From positions 1 to 48,119 of the forward strand of contig NZ_LYVN01000013.1 of the NCBI RefSeq assembly GCF_001990265.1: a DNA stretch of 48,119 bases. Reading direction: 5' to 3'. This stretch comes from Sphingopyxis sp. KK2. Its GTDB lineage: Bacteria > Pseudomonadota > Alphaproteobacteria > Sphingomonadales > Sphingomonadaceae. Under the pieces are notes generated by a model that saw nothing but the letters and a program-made list of their open reading frames with translations, did no database searches and was not told the origin of the DNA. A program made the translations under genes and the position numbers. Positions within the stretch are counted from its first letter, which is position 1. The number at the start of each line of letters is the position of its first letter. Below are positions 26,206-34,219 of this stretch, in pieces.

Positions 26206-27909
26206 TTAGAAAAGCTGGCCATTGATCATCGCGAGATGATCGGCGATCGGACCAAGCGCGAGGCTGGGCAGGAAGGTCAGGCCGCCGACGATCAGCACGA
26301 TGCCGATCAACAGGCCCGTCCACAGCGGCCCGGTGGTCGGGAAGCTGCCCGCGGTCGCCGGCGTATATTTCTTCGCCGCGAGGCCGCCCGCGATTGCCAG
26401 CATGGGCACGATGACGAAGAAGCGGCCGAGCCACATCGCGATGCCGAGCAGCCCGTTGTAGAAGGGGGTGTTGGCGCTGAGCCCCGCAAAGGCCGATCCG
26501 TTGTTCGCGACCGCGCTGGTGAAGGCGTAGAGAATCTCCGAAAAGCCGTGCGGCCCCTTGTTCAGCGGCCCCGCCAGCCCCGCCTCGGTCACCGACGCGA
26601 TGGCGGTAAAGCCGAGGATGACGAGCGGCAGCACCGCGATCGCGAGCACCGCAAGCTTGACCTCGCGCGCCTCGATTTTCTTGCCGACATATTCGGGGGT
26701 GCGCCCGACCATCAGCCCGGCGACGAAGATCGCGAGGATCGCGAAGAGCAGGAAGCCATAGATGCCCGCGCCGACGCCGCCGATCACGACCTCGCCGAGT
26801 TGCATGTTGAACAGCGGGATCAGGCCGCCCAGCGCGGTGAAGCTGTCGTGCATCGCATTGACCGCGCCGCACGACGCCGCGGTGGTGACGATCGAGAAAA
26901 GCGACGAGGCGGCGATGCCGAAGCGCACCTCCTTGCCCTCCATATTGCCCCCGGCTACGCCGAGATTGTGGAGGATCGGGTTGCCCGCGGCTTCCTGCCA
27001 GTATGTGACCGTCACCCCCGCGAGGAAGATCGTCACCATCGCGGCGAGGATCGCCCAGCCCTGGCGCGGGTTGCCGACCGCCTTGCCGAAGGTCCAGGTC
27101 AGCCCGAAGCCGATGACGAAGATCGACAGCATCTGGACGAAATTGGTCAGCGCGCTGGGGTTTTCGAACGGATGCGCGCTGTTGGCGTTGAAGAAGCCGC
27201 CACCGTTGGTGCCGAGCATCTTGATCGCTTCCTGGCTTGCGACGGGCCCGAGCGCGAGCGTCTGCTTGACCCCCTCGAGCGTCGTCACATCGACCGACCC
27301 CGCCAGCGTCTGCGGCACGCCGCTCGCGATCAGGAACAGCGCGTAGGCGAGGCAGAGCGGCAGCAGCAGGTAGAGCGTCACGCGCGTCATATCGGCCCAG
27401 AAATTGCCGATCGTCTTCGCCTCGCGCCGCGCGAAACCGCGGAACAGCGCGAAGGCGAGCGCGATGCCCGTCGCCGCCGAGAGGAAATTGTGGATCGTGA
27501 GGCCGAGCATCTGGCTCAAATTCGACATCGTCGATTCGCCGCCATAGCTTTGCCAGTTGGTGTTCGCGGTGAAGCTGATCGCGGTGTTGAACGCGAGGTC
27601 GGCGCTCGTGCCGTCATAGCCGAGCGGATTGCCCGGCAGCACGCCCTGCAACCGCAGCACGCCATAGGTGAAGAGCAGCAGCACCGCGTTGAAGATCAGC
27701 ATATGCACCGCATAGCGGCGCCAGCCCTGCTCCTCCGCCGGGTTGATCCCCGACAGGCGATAGAAGCCCGCCTCGACCGGGCCGAGCAGGCGGTGCAGCG
27801 GGGTGCGCCGGCCCTCGTAGAGCGCGAAGAGCCAGCGGCCCATCGGCTTGGTGAGCAACAGCAAAAGCCCCACGAAGGCGATGATCAGGAGCCATCCCTG
27901 AAAGGTCAT
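26206..27909 (-). CDS. kdpA: KdpA, potassium channel-like subunit
   Basis: 567 aa, about ten membrane helices arranged as four M1-P-M2 repeats. Selectivity-loop segments are visible: [47 protein letters not shown] and [11 protein letters not shown]. This subunit carries potassium across the membrane with high affinity. ATG 27909 matches the usual N-terminus (MTFQGWLLI) and is preceded by GGGAGA; longer readings extend into kdpF. It lies between kdpF and kdpB in the standard order. Confidence 0.97.
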   Translation of the reverse strand: MTFQGWLLIIAFVGLLLLLTKPMGRWLFALYEGRRTPLHRLLGPVEAGFYRLSGINPAEEQGWRRYAVHMLIFNAVLLLFTYGVLRLQGVLPGNPLGYDGTSADLAFNTAISFTANTNWQSYGGESTMSNLSQMLGLTIHNFLSAATGIALAFALFRGFARREAKTIGNFWADMTRVTLYLLLPLCLAYALFLIASGVPQTLAGSVDVTTLEGVKQTLALGPVASQEAIKMLGTNGGGFFNANSAHPFENPSALTNFVQMLSIFVIGFGLTWTFGKAVGNPRQGWAILAAMVTIFLAGVTVTYWQEAAGNPILHNLGVAGGNMEGKEVRFGIAASSLFSIVTTAASCGAVNAMHDSFTALGGLIPLFNMQLGEVVIGGVGAGIYGFLLFAILAIFVAGLMVGRTPEYVGKKIEAREVKLAVLAIAVLPLVILGFTAIASVTEAGLAGPLNKGPHGFSEILYAFTSAVANNGSAFAGLSANTPFYNGLLGIAMWLGRFFVIVPMLAIAGGLAAKKYTPATAGSFPTTGPLWTGLLIGIVLIVGGLTFLPSLALGPIADHLAMINGQLF

Positions 27910-27922
27910 GGCGCGTCTCCCT

Positions 27923-28012
27923 TCAGAATCGTTCGGGCCGCGCGAGCACGGCGACAAGATAGGAAAGAAGGCCGAGCGCGGTGAGGCCCGCGAGCCAGAG
28001 GTCGAGAGTCAT
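27923..28012 (-). CDS. kdpF: KdpF, small subunit of the K+-ATPase
   Basis: 29 aa: one membrane helix (residues 4-23) followed by ARPERF, the hallmark C-terminus of KdpF. ATG 28012 has GAGGTGA five bases upstream; the stop is 13 bases before kdpA. It binds at the KdpA/KdpB interface and stabilises the complex. It is easily missed because of its size. Confidence 0.93.
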   Translation of the reverse strand: MTLDLWLAGLTALGLLSYLVAVLARPERF

Positions 28013-28021
28013 GGCATCACC

Positions 28022-28105
28022 TCAGGCGTCGTCGCACAGCCGCGCGTAGCCGAGGCTCGCGGCGAGGAGGGCCAGGATGATGCCGATCCAGAGAAGATCC
28101 TGCAT
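28022..28105 (-). CDS. 27-aa single-pass membrane peptide at the head of the kdp operon
   Basis: ATG 28105, TGA at 28022-28024, with GGAG eight bases upstream. The product, MQDLLWIGIILALLAASLGY followed by ARLCDDA, is one hydrophobic helix ending in an Arg-Leu-Cys-acidic tail. A similar short ORF ending in a CD/E-rich tail occurs before kdpF in other Proteobacteria as far as I recall, so it is likely a genuine extra kdp-linked peptide. It is the first gene after the promoter and 9 bases before kdpF. Function unknown. Confidence 0.7.
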   Translation of the reverse strand: MQDLLWIGIILALLAASLGYARLCDDA

Positions 28106-28164
28106 GGGTGTTGCTCCGGCAGGACGCCGGCCGCGGGAGGCGGCGCGAGTCGTCTGCGGAGGCT

Positions 28165-28235
28165 CAAATAGGATGGGTGCGCGTTTGAATTCGAGAGAAC
28201 GAAAACGACCGACGCATAGTATTCGCGTATGATTT
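28165..28235 (-). promoter_or_regulatory. KdpE-type promoter, copy A (kdp operon)
   Basis: Upstream of the whole kdp operon. The conserved box (plus-strand reading TAGTATTCGCGTATGATTT, 28217-28235) and a promoter core with -10-like TATTTG (minus strand, 28165-28170) are separated by the same distance as in copy B at 20103-20173. The -35 is poor. This gives a 5' leader of about 50 bases before the 27-aa gene, unlike copy B. Confidence 0.7.
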
Positions 28236-28434
28236 TTCGGATTTTCCCGGCGCAGCGCCCTGACAGGCTATCGCGCGGCGGTTGCCGGGCTTGACCGGAA
28301 GGAGCAGCTCGATCCGCTCGGTCAGCGGACACTTACTTGCGATAGCGCCCCAGGCTGCGCCTCGCACTCCAGCACCGCCACACCCGATCAGGCTCGGCCG
28401 CCTGACATGGGGTGGGAAGCGGACGTTCCATGAT

Positions 28435-28510
28435 CGTCACCCCAGACTTGACCCGGAGTCCCGCTGATCGACGGTGCCAAGCGGGACCCCGGATCAAGTC
28501 CGGGGCGACG
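28435..28510. repeat. Long intergenic palindrome, sphingomonad-type repeat
   Basis: Arms 28435-28465 and 28480-28510 are 31 bases each and match at 27 positions; all four mismatches are of the kind that still pair as G-U in RNA. The right arm contains CCCCGGATCAAGTCCGGGG, a sequence frequent between genes of sphingomonads. Probably a REP/MITE-like element; if transcribed it forms a strong hairpin. Confidence 0.75.
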
Positions 28511-28581
28511 AAGAGGTAAGGAGGCCCCTTCCCCAGTGAAAGCCGGGGCCCAGAGCGTGCGTCGGCCAAGCTTTCCCTGGT

Positions 28582-28599
28582 TTCCCGCTTTCGCGGGAA
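28582..28599. repeat. Short palindrome TTCCCGC-TTTC-GCGGGAA
   Basis: Perfect 7-bp arms around a four-base loop, found about 70 bases from the long palindrome and probably part of the same composite element. Confidence 0.65.
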
Positions 28600-28716
28600 T
28601 GACAATATGGGGAATGGCGGGAAACCACCCCAAAAACGCAGCATGACAGGCTCGGGCCAAGGACCATCGTAGCGCACTGCCACCGGCAATGTCGCACCGA
28701 AGAGAGCAATGGAGCA

Positions 28717-28793
28717 TGGTGCACCCGACAGGATTCGAACCTGTGGCCCCCAGATTAGGAATCTGATGCTCTATCCTGCTGAGCTACGGGTGC
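28717..28793 (-). tRNA. tRNA-Arg (anticodon CCT)
   Basis: On the minus strand the acceptor GCACCCG (28793-28787) pairs with CGGGTGC, followed by A and an encoded CCA. The anticodon stem TCAGA/TCTGG encloses TTCCTAA, giving CCT (reads AGG). The D-arm TAGCTCAGCAGGATAGAGCA and the T-loop GTTCGAATCC are standard. 77 bases including CCA. Confidence 0.97.
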
Positions 28794-28856
28794 GCCGCCG
28801 CCCGTGTAGCGGCGCGGGCCGCAAAGCGTCAATCGGCGCCGGTCAATCGACCGCAA

Positions 28857-29327
28857 TCAATTCGCCGCCTCGGGCGGGACGAACGGCACCAGCAGCGGCA
28901 TCGCCGCGATGCCATCGTCGCGCAGCGCTTGCGCTTCTTCGGGCGAGGTCTGGCCGTGGATCAGATCGTCCTTAGCGCGGCCTTCGTGCATCGCGCGCGC
29001 GGCGTCGGCGAAGTCGCGGCCGACCCAGCGCGACTGCGGCAGCATCTCTGCCTGTTGCGCCGCAATTCCCGCCATCACCTTCTTCACCATTTCGGGTGTG
29101 ATTTCGCCGGCCGGGTTTGCCGCCGGCGCCGGCGGCGCCGGTGCGGCAATCTGGTTCGACTTGGCGCCGACGCGCGGCGCCATCACCGCCTTGCGCACGT
29201 CGCTGTCGCCGCACACCGGGCACGCGATCAGCCCGCGCGCCTGCTGGTCGGCAAAGCCGTCGCTGCTGTTGAACCACGCCTCGAACCGGTGGTCGCCCGC
29301 GGCGCAGCAAAGATCGAAAACGATCAT
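28857..29327 (-). CDS. DUF1178 family protein
   Basis: 156 aa. N-terminal MIVFDLCCAAGDHRFEAWF and CPVCGDSDVRKAVMAPRV are the family signature, with two cysteine pairs (CC near 7-8, CPVC near 37-40) that could bind a metal. An alanine/proline linker (about 62-72) and a helical C-terminal domain follow (GRDFADAARAMHEGRAKDDL). Function unknown; the family often neighbours glutaredoxin and hydrolase genes, and here it starts 7 bases after grxC. ATG 29327 is chosen because it gives the family N-terminus. Confidence 0.88.
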   Translation of the reverse strand: MIVFDLCCAAGDHRFEAWFNSSDGFADQQARGLIACPVCGDSDVRKAVMAPRVGAKSNQIAAPAPPAPAANPAGEITPEMVKKVMAGIAAQQAEMLPQSRWVGRDFADAARAMHEGRAKDDLIHGQTSPEEAQALRDDGIAAMPLLVPFVPPEAAN

Positions 29328-29334
29328 GGGGGTC

Positions 29335-29595
29335 TCAGGCGGCGCCGAGCAACGGGTCGAGCCCGCCCCTGGCATCGAGCGCCGCGAGATCGTCGCTGCC
29401 GCCGATATGCTTGCCGTCGATGAAGATCTGCGGAACGGTGCGGCTGCCGCCGGCGCGCGCGACCATCGCGTCGAAGCCGGCGCGATCCATCGTCAGGTCG
29501 ATTTCCTGATAATCGGCGCCCTTGCTGTCGAGCAGCGCCTTGGCGCGCGAACAATAGGGGCAGAAGACTTTCGTAAACACTTCGATTTTGGGCAT
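29335..29595 (-). CDS. grxC: Glutaredoxin 3
   Basis: 86 aa, full-length class I glutaredoxin. Active site CPYC at residues 12-15, the cis-Pro motif TVPQIFIDG (about 53-61) and GGSDDLAALD for glutathione binding. It reduces disulfides and glutathione mixed disulfides in the cytoplasm. It lies between comF (4-base gap) and the DUF1178 gene, forming a comF-grxC-DUF1178 unit frequent in Alphaproteobacteria. Confidence 0.96.
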   Translation of the reverse strand: MPKIEVFTKVFCPYCSRAKALLDSKGADYQEIDLTMDRAGFDAMVARAGGSRTVPQIFIDGKHIGGSDDLAALDARGGLDPLLGAA

Positions 29596-29599
29596 GCGC

Positions 29600-30469
29600 C
29601 TATCCTGTCATGATCTGGTCCATGATATCGGAATCCAACGTGGCAAAGTCAAATATGTTGCTCGTCATCAGCGCGTCGGGGACCACCCGCGCCCAGCTGA
29701 GCGCCGAGACGCGCGCCGCGCCGCTGCGCCGTAGCGCTTTCGCCGCCGCGCGCAGCGTCGCCCCGCTCGCATGGACGTCGTCGATCAGGATCAGGTGGCG
29801 CCCCGCCGCCTTCGCCCTGCCATTCTCGGCCAGCGCGAAGGCGCCCGCGACGACCTTCTCGCGCTCGCGCCGGGTCTTGCCGCGCAGCGACGCCGTCGCC
29901 TTCGCCCGGAGCAACAGATGATGGTCGTGCGGCATGCCGGTCAGCCGGGTCAGTTCATCGGCGACCAGCGCCGCCTGGTTGAAGCCGCGCGACCAGAGCC
30001 GCCAGCGGTGGAGCGGAATCGGAACAAGCAGCGCATCGCCCTCGCCCGCGAGCGTCGCCAGCGGCCGCGCCATCAGCTGCGCCATCAACCGGGCGTGACC
30101 GAGCCGCCGTCCATATTTGAGGCGTAGCGCGACGGTGCGCGCCGCCGGCCCATAGGCGACCGCCGCCGGGGCGCCGTCGAACGGCGGCGGCGACGCGAGA
30201 CACGCGCCGCATTGCAGATCGCCATCGGGCAGCGCGCGCGGCAAGGGAATCGAGCAGCGCGCACAGGCCGGGCCATCGAGAAAATCGAGCGATTGCCAGC
30301 ACGTCAGGCAGAATTGCCGGTCGCCCCCGACGATCACGCCGCAGCCCGGGCAGCGCGGCGGCAAGGCATAATCGAGGATCGCGCGGCCGGCCTGTTTGAG
30401 GTTGCGGGCCAGCGCGTCGGCCGGTCCTGCCGAGGGTCCGCTTTCGACATCCTGCGCCGCTGCCCCCAT
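29600..30469 (-). CDS. comF: ComF family phosphoribosyltransferase-like protein
   Basis: 289 aa. An N-terminal zinc-ribbon region with CPGCG, CLTC, CARC and CGAC pairs (about 38-92), then a type I PRTase fold with LVPIPLHRWRLWSRGFNQA and the PRPP-loop ILIDDVHASGATLRAAA (about 235-250). Members are linked to DNA uptake and recombination in other bacteria; the biochemical reaction is uncertain. ATG 30469 was chosen after ruling out upstream codons that run through the divergent methyltransferase gene. Head-to-head with that gene. Confidence 0.9.
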   Translation of the reverse strand: MGAAAQDVESGPSAGPADALARNLKQAGRAILDYALPPRCPGCGVIVGGDRQFCLTCWQSLDFLDGPACARCSIPLPRALPDGDLQCGACLASPPPFDGAPAAVAYGPAARTVALRLKYGRRLGHARLMAQLMARPLATLAGEGDALLVPIPLHRWRLWSRGFNQAALVADELTRLTGMPHDHHLLLRAKATASLRGKTRREREKVVAGAFALAENGRAKAAGRHLILIDDVHASGATLRAAAKALRRSGAARVSALSWARVVPDALMTSNIFDFATLDSDIMDQIMTG

Positions 30470-30512
30470 GTCCGAACTTGTGAAGCATCGTGCGAGGCGG
30501 CACAAGCGCCGC

Positions 30513-31364
30513 ATGTCGCAGCCCCCCGCCCCGCTTTTTTCGTCTGCCCGCCACCGCGCCCAGCGCGACCGGCTCGCGCGCCTGCCCGCCGGCGCCGATT
30601 TCCTCGCGCCGATCATCGCCGAGACGCTGGCCGACCGGCTGGCGATGGTCACGCGCAGCTTCGCGCGCACCCTGCTGATCGGTGCGCACGACCCGGCGCT
30701 CGCCGACCGATTGCGCGCGACCGGCACCGAACTGACGATATTGGAGGCCGGGCCGCGCCTTGCCGCCGCCACCGGCGCGATCGCGGGCGAGGCCGATTCG
30801 ATCGACCTGCCCTTCGCGAGCTTCGACCTCATCGTCTGGCCCGGCGGGCTCGACGGCGTCAACGACGTCCCCGGCGCGCTCGTCCGGCTACGCGCGCTGC
30901 TCGCCCCCGACGGGTTGCTGCTCGGCGCCTTCGTCGGCGACGGCAGCCTCGCCAAGCTGCGCCGCGCGATGATGGCCGACGGGGTGCGCGCGATCGCGCG
31001 GCTTCATCCGCAGATCGACCTCGCGGCGACGGGCAATCTGCTCCAGCGCACCGGCTTCACCCTGCCCGTCGTCGATGTCGACGATCTCGCGGTGCGCTAT
31101 GGCGACTGGTTCGCGCTCGTTCGCGACCTGCGCGCCGCGGGGCTGTCGAGCCGTCTGTCGCCGGCCCCGCCGCCGCTGACGCGCGAAGAGGTCGCACGCA
31201 TCGCGCTCGCCTTCGCGGGTCAGGCCGATGCCGACGGGCGCATCGCCGAACAGTTCCGGCTCGTCCATTTCAGCGGCTGGGCGCCGCATCCCGACCAGCC
31301 GAAACCGGCGCGTCGCGGCAGCGGCACCGCGTCGCTCGCCGACGCGCTGAAAGCGAAGGATTAG
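30513..31364 (+). CDS. Class I SAM-dependent methyltransferase (BioC/NDUFAF5-like)
   Basis: 283 aa from ATG 30513; an in-frame ATG at 30468 overlaps the comF start codon and is less likely. SQPPAPLFSSARHRAQRDRL at the N-terminus and the methyltransferase core (LLIGAHDPALAD, SIDLPFASFDLIVWPGGLDG, LLAPDGLLLGAFVG) match the alphaproteobacterial relatives of human NDUFAF5, which hydroxylates an arginine of complex I. The glycine-rich SAM loop is degenerate, so true methyl transfer is uncertain. Confidence 0.85.
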   Translation: MSQPPAPLFSSARHRAQRDRLARLPAGADFLAPIIAETLADRLAMVTRSFARTLLIGAHDPALADRLRATGTELTILEAGPRLAAATGAIAGEADSIDLPFASFDLIVWPGGLDGVNDVPGALVRLRALLAPDGLLLGAFVGDGSLAKLRRAMMADGVRAIARLHPQIDLAATGNLLQRTGFTLPVVDVDDLAVRYGDWFALVRDLRAAGLSSRLSPAPPPLTREEVARIALAFAGQADADGRIAEQFRLVHFSGWAPHPDQPKPARRGSGTASLADALKAKD

Positions 31365-31367
31365 GGC

Positions 31368-31796
31368 CTAGAGCAAGGCCTCGAGCAGCCCGATCAGCGG
31401 CCGGTCGGCGGGCGGCATGTCGAGGCCATAGAGCTCGACCGGCCGCACCCAGCGCAGCGCGGTGGCGTGCCGCGCCTCGGGCACGCCCTTCCATTTGCGC
31501 AGCGCATAGACGAGCAGCAGCAGGTGCCGGTCGCCGAGCGGCTCGCTCGCGAAACAGGCGGGCGCGAGGCACGCATGATCGACCTCGATCCCCAGTTCCT
31601 CGGCCAGTTCGCGAATCAGCGCCGCCTCGGGGGTTTCGCCGGGCTCGATCTTGCCGCCTGGAAACTCCCATAAACCCGCCATCGCGGTACCGGGCGGGCG
31701 TTGCTGGACCAGCACGCGGCCGTCGCGATCGACCATCGCCGCAGCGACCACAATGAGACAGTTTTCGGATGTTTTTATCGATGCTGCAGAGGACAA
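31368..31796 (-). CDS. mutT: Nudix hydrolase, MutT-type 8-oxo-dGTP diphosphatase
   Basis: 142 aa. Complete Nudix box: GGKIEPGETPEAALIREL continuing AEELGI (about 47-70). LVQQRPPGTAMAGLWEFPGG before it is typical of MutT. It hydrolyses oxidised nucleotides and so prevents A:T to C:G mutations. No ATG precedes the conserved VVAAAMVDRDG segment in frame; TTG 31796 with an AGGG nine bases upstream is the best start, a GTG at the VVAAA segment being the alternative. It converges with the methyltransferase gene, three bases apart. Confidence 0.9.
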   Translation of the reverse strand: MSSAASIKTSENCLIVVAAAMVDRDGRVLVQQRPPGTAMAGLWEFPGGKIEPGETPEAALIRELAEELGIEVDHACLAPACFASEPLGDRHLLLLVYALRKWKGVPEARHATALRWVRPVELYGLDMPPADRPLIGLLEALL

Positions 31797-32009
31797 ATTA
31801 TTAACCCTGATATGCGAAATCCGTAGGCCTCGGGAACTCTAGGACCAGAATCCCCGAATTGCACGGCCGAGGTTCGAGCGACTTCATCGTCTCGGATCCA
31901 TGGTGCGACACCGGCGCGGACCAGCGCCCGTCGCGCACACGTCAAGGCCATGGACCTCCGTCCGGCAATTCAGGGCGACTGATCCTGGCAAAAAGGCAGG
32001 GGCAGAACG

Positions 32010-32180
32010 ATGAAAAAGATTGCCAAGCTGCTGCGGTCGACCAGCGCCGCGACGGCCGTCGAATATGGGCTCATACTGGCCCTCATCTTCATCGCGGCGA
32101 TGACAGCAATAACGAATGTGGGATCGTCGACGATCGGCATGTGGAACAACGTGTCCTCGGCTTCGACCGAAGCGATGTAA
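32010..32180 (+). CDS. Flp/Fap-type pilin, first copy
   Basis: 56 aa. Basic leader (MKKIAKLLRSTSAATAVEYG) followed by a hydrophobic helix (LILALIFIAAMTAITNVG), the hallmark of type IVb Flp pilins, where cleavage occurs before the EYG-containing mature helix. AGGCAGGGG precedes the ATG. Flp pilins build adhesive pili via the Tad/Cpa machinery; no tad gene is in the window. Shares the pattern but only moderate identity with the second copy. Confidence 0.88.
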   Translation: MKKIAKLLRSTSAATAVEYGLILALIFIAAMTAITNVGSSTIGMWNNVSSASTEAM

Positions 32181-32275
32181 GACTTTCGCCTGTCCGATTT
32201 CGGGACTCGCGAACGACGACAAGACCAAGCGACGCATTAAGAAATTCAAAACCAATTCGCCGTAGAACTGCAAAT

Positions 32276-32298
32276 GTTGACCCGACCAGACCGTCAAC
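32276..32298. promoter_or_regulatory. Inverted repeat GTTGAC-N11-GTCAAC before second pilin
   Basis: Perfect 6-bp arms in the 147-base gap between the pilin genes, 30 bases before the second start codon. It could be a regulator site or an mRNA hairpin near the ribosome site AGGAG (32316-32320). No regulator is identified. Confidence 0.35.
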
Positions 32299-32327
32299 AG
32301 GGTAAGTGACTTATCAGGAGACCAGAC

Positions 32328-32495
32328 ATGAAGTTTCTCAAGAAATTCGTCCGCGACACCAAGGCCGCGACCGCCATCGAATACGGCCTGATCGCCGCTC
32401 TGATCGCCGTTGCCGGCATCACCGCGATGACCTCGGTCGGCAAGAGCGTCAGCGGCACGTTCAACAACGTCGACAGCGCGCTCGGCGGCGAATAA
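32328..32495 (+). CDS. Flp/Fap-type pilin, second copy
   Basis: 55 aa. MKFLKKFVRDTKAATAIEYG and LIAALIAVAGITAMTSVGKS fit the Flp consensus more closely than the first copy. AGGAG lies seven bases before ATG 32328. A strong terminator follows at 32543-32571. This is probably the main pilin and the first copy a diverged paralogue. Confidence 0.93.
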   Translation: MKFLKKFVRDTKAATAIEYGLIAALIAVAGITAMTSVGKSVSGTFNNVDSALGGE

Positions 32496-32542
32496 TATTG
32501 CGATCTGCCGCCCGGTTCGCCGGGCGGTGATCCGATCGAGAA

Positions 32543-32571
32543 GGGCGGTGGAGCGATCCACCGCCCTTTTT
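32543..32571 (+). terminator. Rho-independent terminator after the pilin genes
   Basis: Perfect 9-bp stem GGGCGGTGG/CCACCGCCC, loop AGCGAT, then five T. A second hairpin with a TTCG loop and 8-bp stem (32508-32527) precedes it and may protect the mRNA end. Confidence 0.92.
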
Positions 32572-32597
32572 GCTGTCCGCTCGCAGCGCCCGCCCGC

Positions 32598-34088
32598 TCA
32601 GCGGCTGGCGTAGACCACGATCTTGACCTTCTGCCCCGGCGTCAGGCGGCTGTCCGCGGTCAGCCGGTTGAGCACCTGGAAACGCTCGGTCTGGTAATTG
32701 CTGTACGCCATGCGCCGCGCCATCGTCGCGACCGTGTCGCCGCGCGCCACCGTCACCACGTCGATCCGCCGCGGCTTTATCGCCGCCGCCTCGGCGGTGC
32801 TCAGCCGCCGGACGCTATTGTACATGCTGTTGAACACGCCGCCGCCGCCGGCCTTGGTCAGCGCGACGAAGTGGAACGCGCTCGTCCGCGAAAATTCATA
32901 GGCAAAGACCGTGACATCGACCTGCCCCGACTGGGTGTTGGCGCGCGCGGTCGCATAATAGGCCGGGATGCCGTTCACCGTCGTGCGCTGGGCCGCACTC
33001 GGCGTCAGCGTCGTATTGCCCGAAATCGACTTGAACGCGGCGGCCATATAGGCGTTCATGTCGCCATTATAGGCGGCGGTGGTGAACTGCGCCTGCCCGC
33101 CGTTGCCGCTGACCGACACCGCGGTCGCGCCATTCTGCATCGCATAGCCGGTCGGCACCGCGAATTTCAGCTTGAGGTCGGGGTGGAGGAATTCATTGCC
33201 CTCGACCACCCCCTGCGCCGGATCGTCGCCGTAAAGCACGCCGTCGACCGAGGTCAGGAACGCCTCGGCATTGCGCACGCCGCCGGTCCCGGCGCCCGCC
33301 GCGAGCGTCTGGGCGTTGCGCACGCGCGAGGCGGGGTCGGGGTGCGTGCTCGCCCATTCGGGCAGCGCCCGCGCATCGCCGCCCGACAGCCGCGCCTCGA
33401 GGTTGGTCTGGTTCGCAAGGCTCGCGAGCACCGTCGACAGTGCCATCGGATCATAACCCGCCTTGCGCAGATATTGGACGCCGAGCTGATCGGCCTCAAG
33501 CTCCTGCCCGCGCGAAAAGCCCAAGGTCGCCAGCTGCGCCACCTTCATGGCATTATTCTGGAGCAGCCCGCCGAGCCCGCCGAGCAGCCCGCCATTGTCG
33601 CCGATCGCGCTGCCGAGCACCCCGGCGAGCACGCCGAGGATCGAATTGCGCGTCGCCGCCGACTGGCGCTTCTTGCTGTGCTGTGCGGCGACATGGCCGA
33701 CTTCGTGCCCGAGAACGCCCGCGAGTTCGGCCTCATCGTTCATCAGCGCCATCAGCTGGCGCGTGACATAGATATAGCCGCCGGGGATCGCGAAGGCGTT
33801 GTTCACCGGCGAATTGAGCAAAGTGACGGTGAAATCGCTGCGCGCATTCGACAGCCCCGATTGCAGCGCGATATTCTGGCCGACCCGCCCGACATAGGCC
33901 GCCTGCGGCCCTTCATAGGCACCGCCGAACTCCCGCACCAGTTCCGGGTGCGCCTCGTCGCCCTGCTTGCGCTCGGCGGCGGTGATCGCGGTCGCGGTCT
34001 TGATCGTCTTGGTCTTGGCGTCGGCGATGCCGCCCACCGCCACACTGGTCGCGAGCAGCGCCGTCAGCGCCAATTTCGTCCGGGCCAT
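32598..34088 (-). CDS. M48 family metalloprotease with C-terminal LysM-like region, exported
   Basis: 496 aa. Signal peptide (1-24, ending GIADA), then the M48 catalytic domain: VNNAFAIPGGYIYVTRQLM, the zinc motif HEVGH (about 127-131) and the third ligand in ELEAD. A beta-rich middle region and a C-terminal segment with VTVARGDTVATMARRM and LTPGQKVKIV, resembling a LysM motif that binds peptidoglycan. Likely a BepA/LoiP-like periplasmic protease for outer-membrane quality control. ATG 34088 follows GGGAGG. Confidence 0.92.
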   Translation of the reverse strand: MARTKLALTALLATSVAVGGIADAKTKTIKTATAITAAERKQGDEAHPELVREFGGAYEGPQAAYVGRVGQNIALQSGLSNARSDFTVTLLNSPVNNAFAIPGGYIYVTRQLMALMNDEAELAGVLGHEVGHVAAQHSKKRQSAATRNSILGVLAGVLGSAIGDNGGLLGGLGGLLQNNAMKVAQLATLGFSRGQELEADQLGVQYLRKAGYDPMALSTVLASLANQTNLEARLSGGDARALPEWASTHPDPASRVRNAQTLAAGAGTGGVRNAEAFLTSVDGVLYGDDPAQGVVEGNEFLHPDLKLKFAVPTGYAMQNGATAVSVSGNGGQAQFTTAAYNGDMNAYMAAAFKSISGNTTLTPSAAQRTTVNGIPAYYATARANTQSGQVDVTVFAYEFSRTSAFHFVALTKAGGGGVFNSMYNSVRRLSTAEAAAIKPRRIDVVTVARGDTVATMARRMAYSNYQTERFQVLNRLTADSRLTPGQKVKIVVYASR

Positions 34089-34219
34089 AATGCCTCCCTT
34101 GGTCCTTCTCTGTCCGCCTGACCTATATCGGCGCGCATCGACACGCACCATGAATAGTGCGCTCAGGCGATTGACAGGGAGAACGTCGGCCCCGCAATCG
34201 GGTTCCGAGGGACTCGAGG

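Larger units (their letters stand above)
28236..28716. other. Gene-free spacer with palindromic repeats between kdp promoter and tRNA-Arg
   Basis: No gene is supported over about 480 bases. ORFs here translate the repeats themselves and are spurious. Besides the two repeats listed separately there is GGCCCC (28523-28528) paired with GGGGCC (28545-28550). The first 190 bases (28236-28430) hold nothing I can identify. Confidence 0.6.

Noticed and set aside
28333..28724. Three overlapping minus-strand ORFs in the repeat-rich spacer
   Set aside because: They translate the palindromic repeats (VIPAKAG, PGLDPGS) and have no independent coding support.
28709..28975. 88-codon plus-strand ORF beginning at tRNA-Arg
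   Set aside because: The first 25 codons (PDRIRTCGPQIRNL) are the antisense of the tRNA, a frequent mis-annotation.
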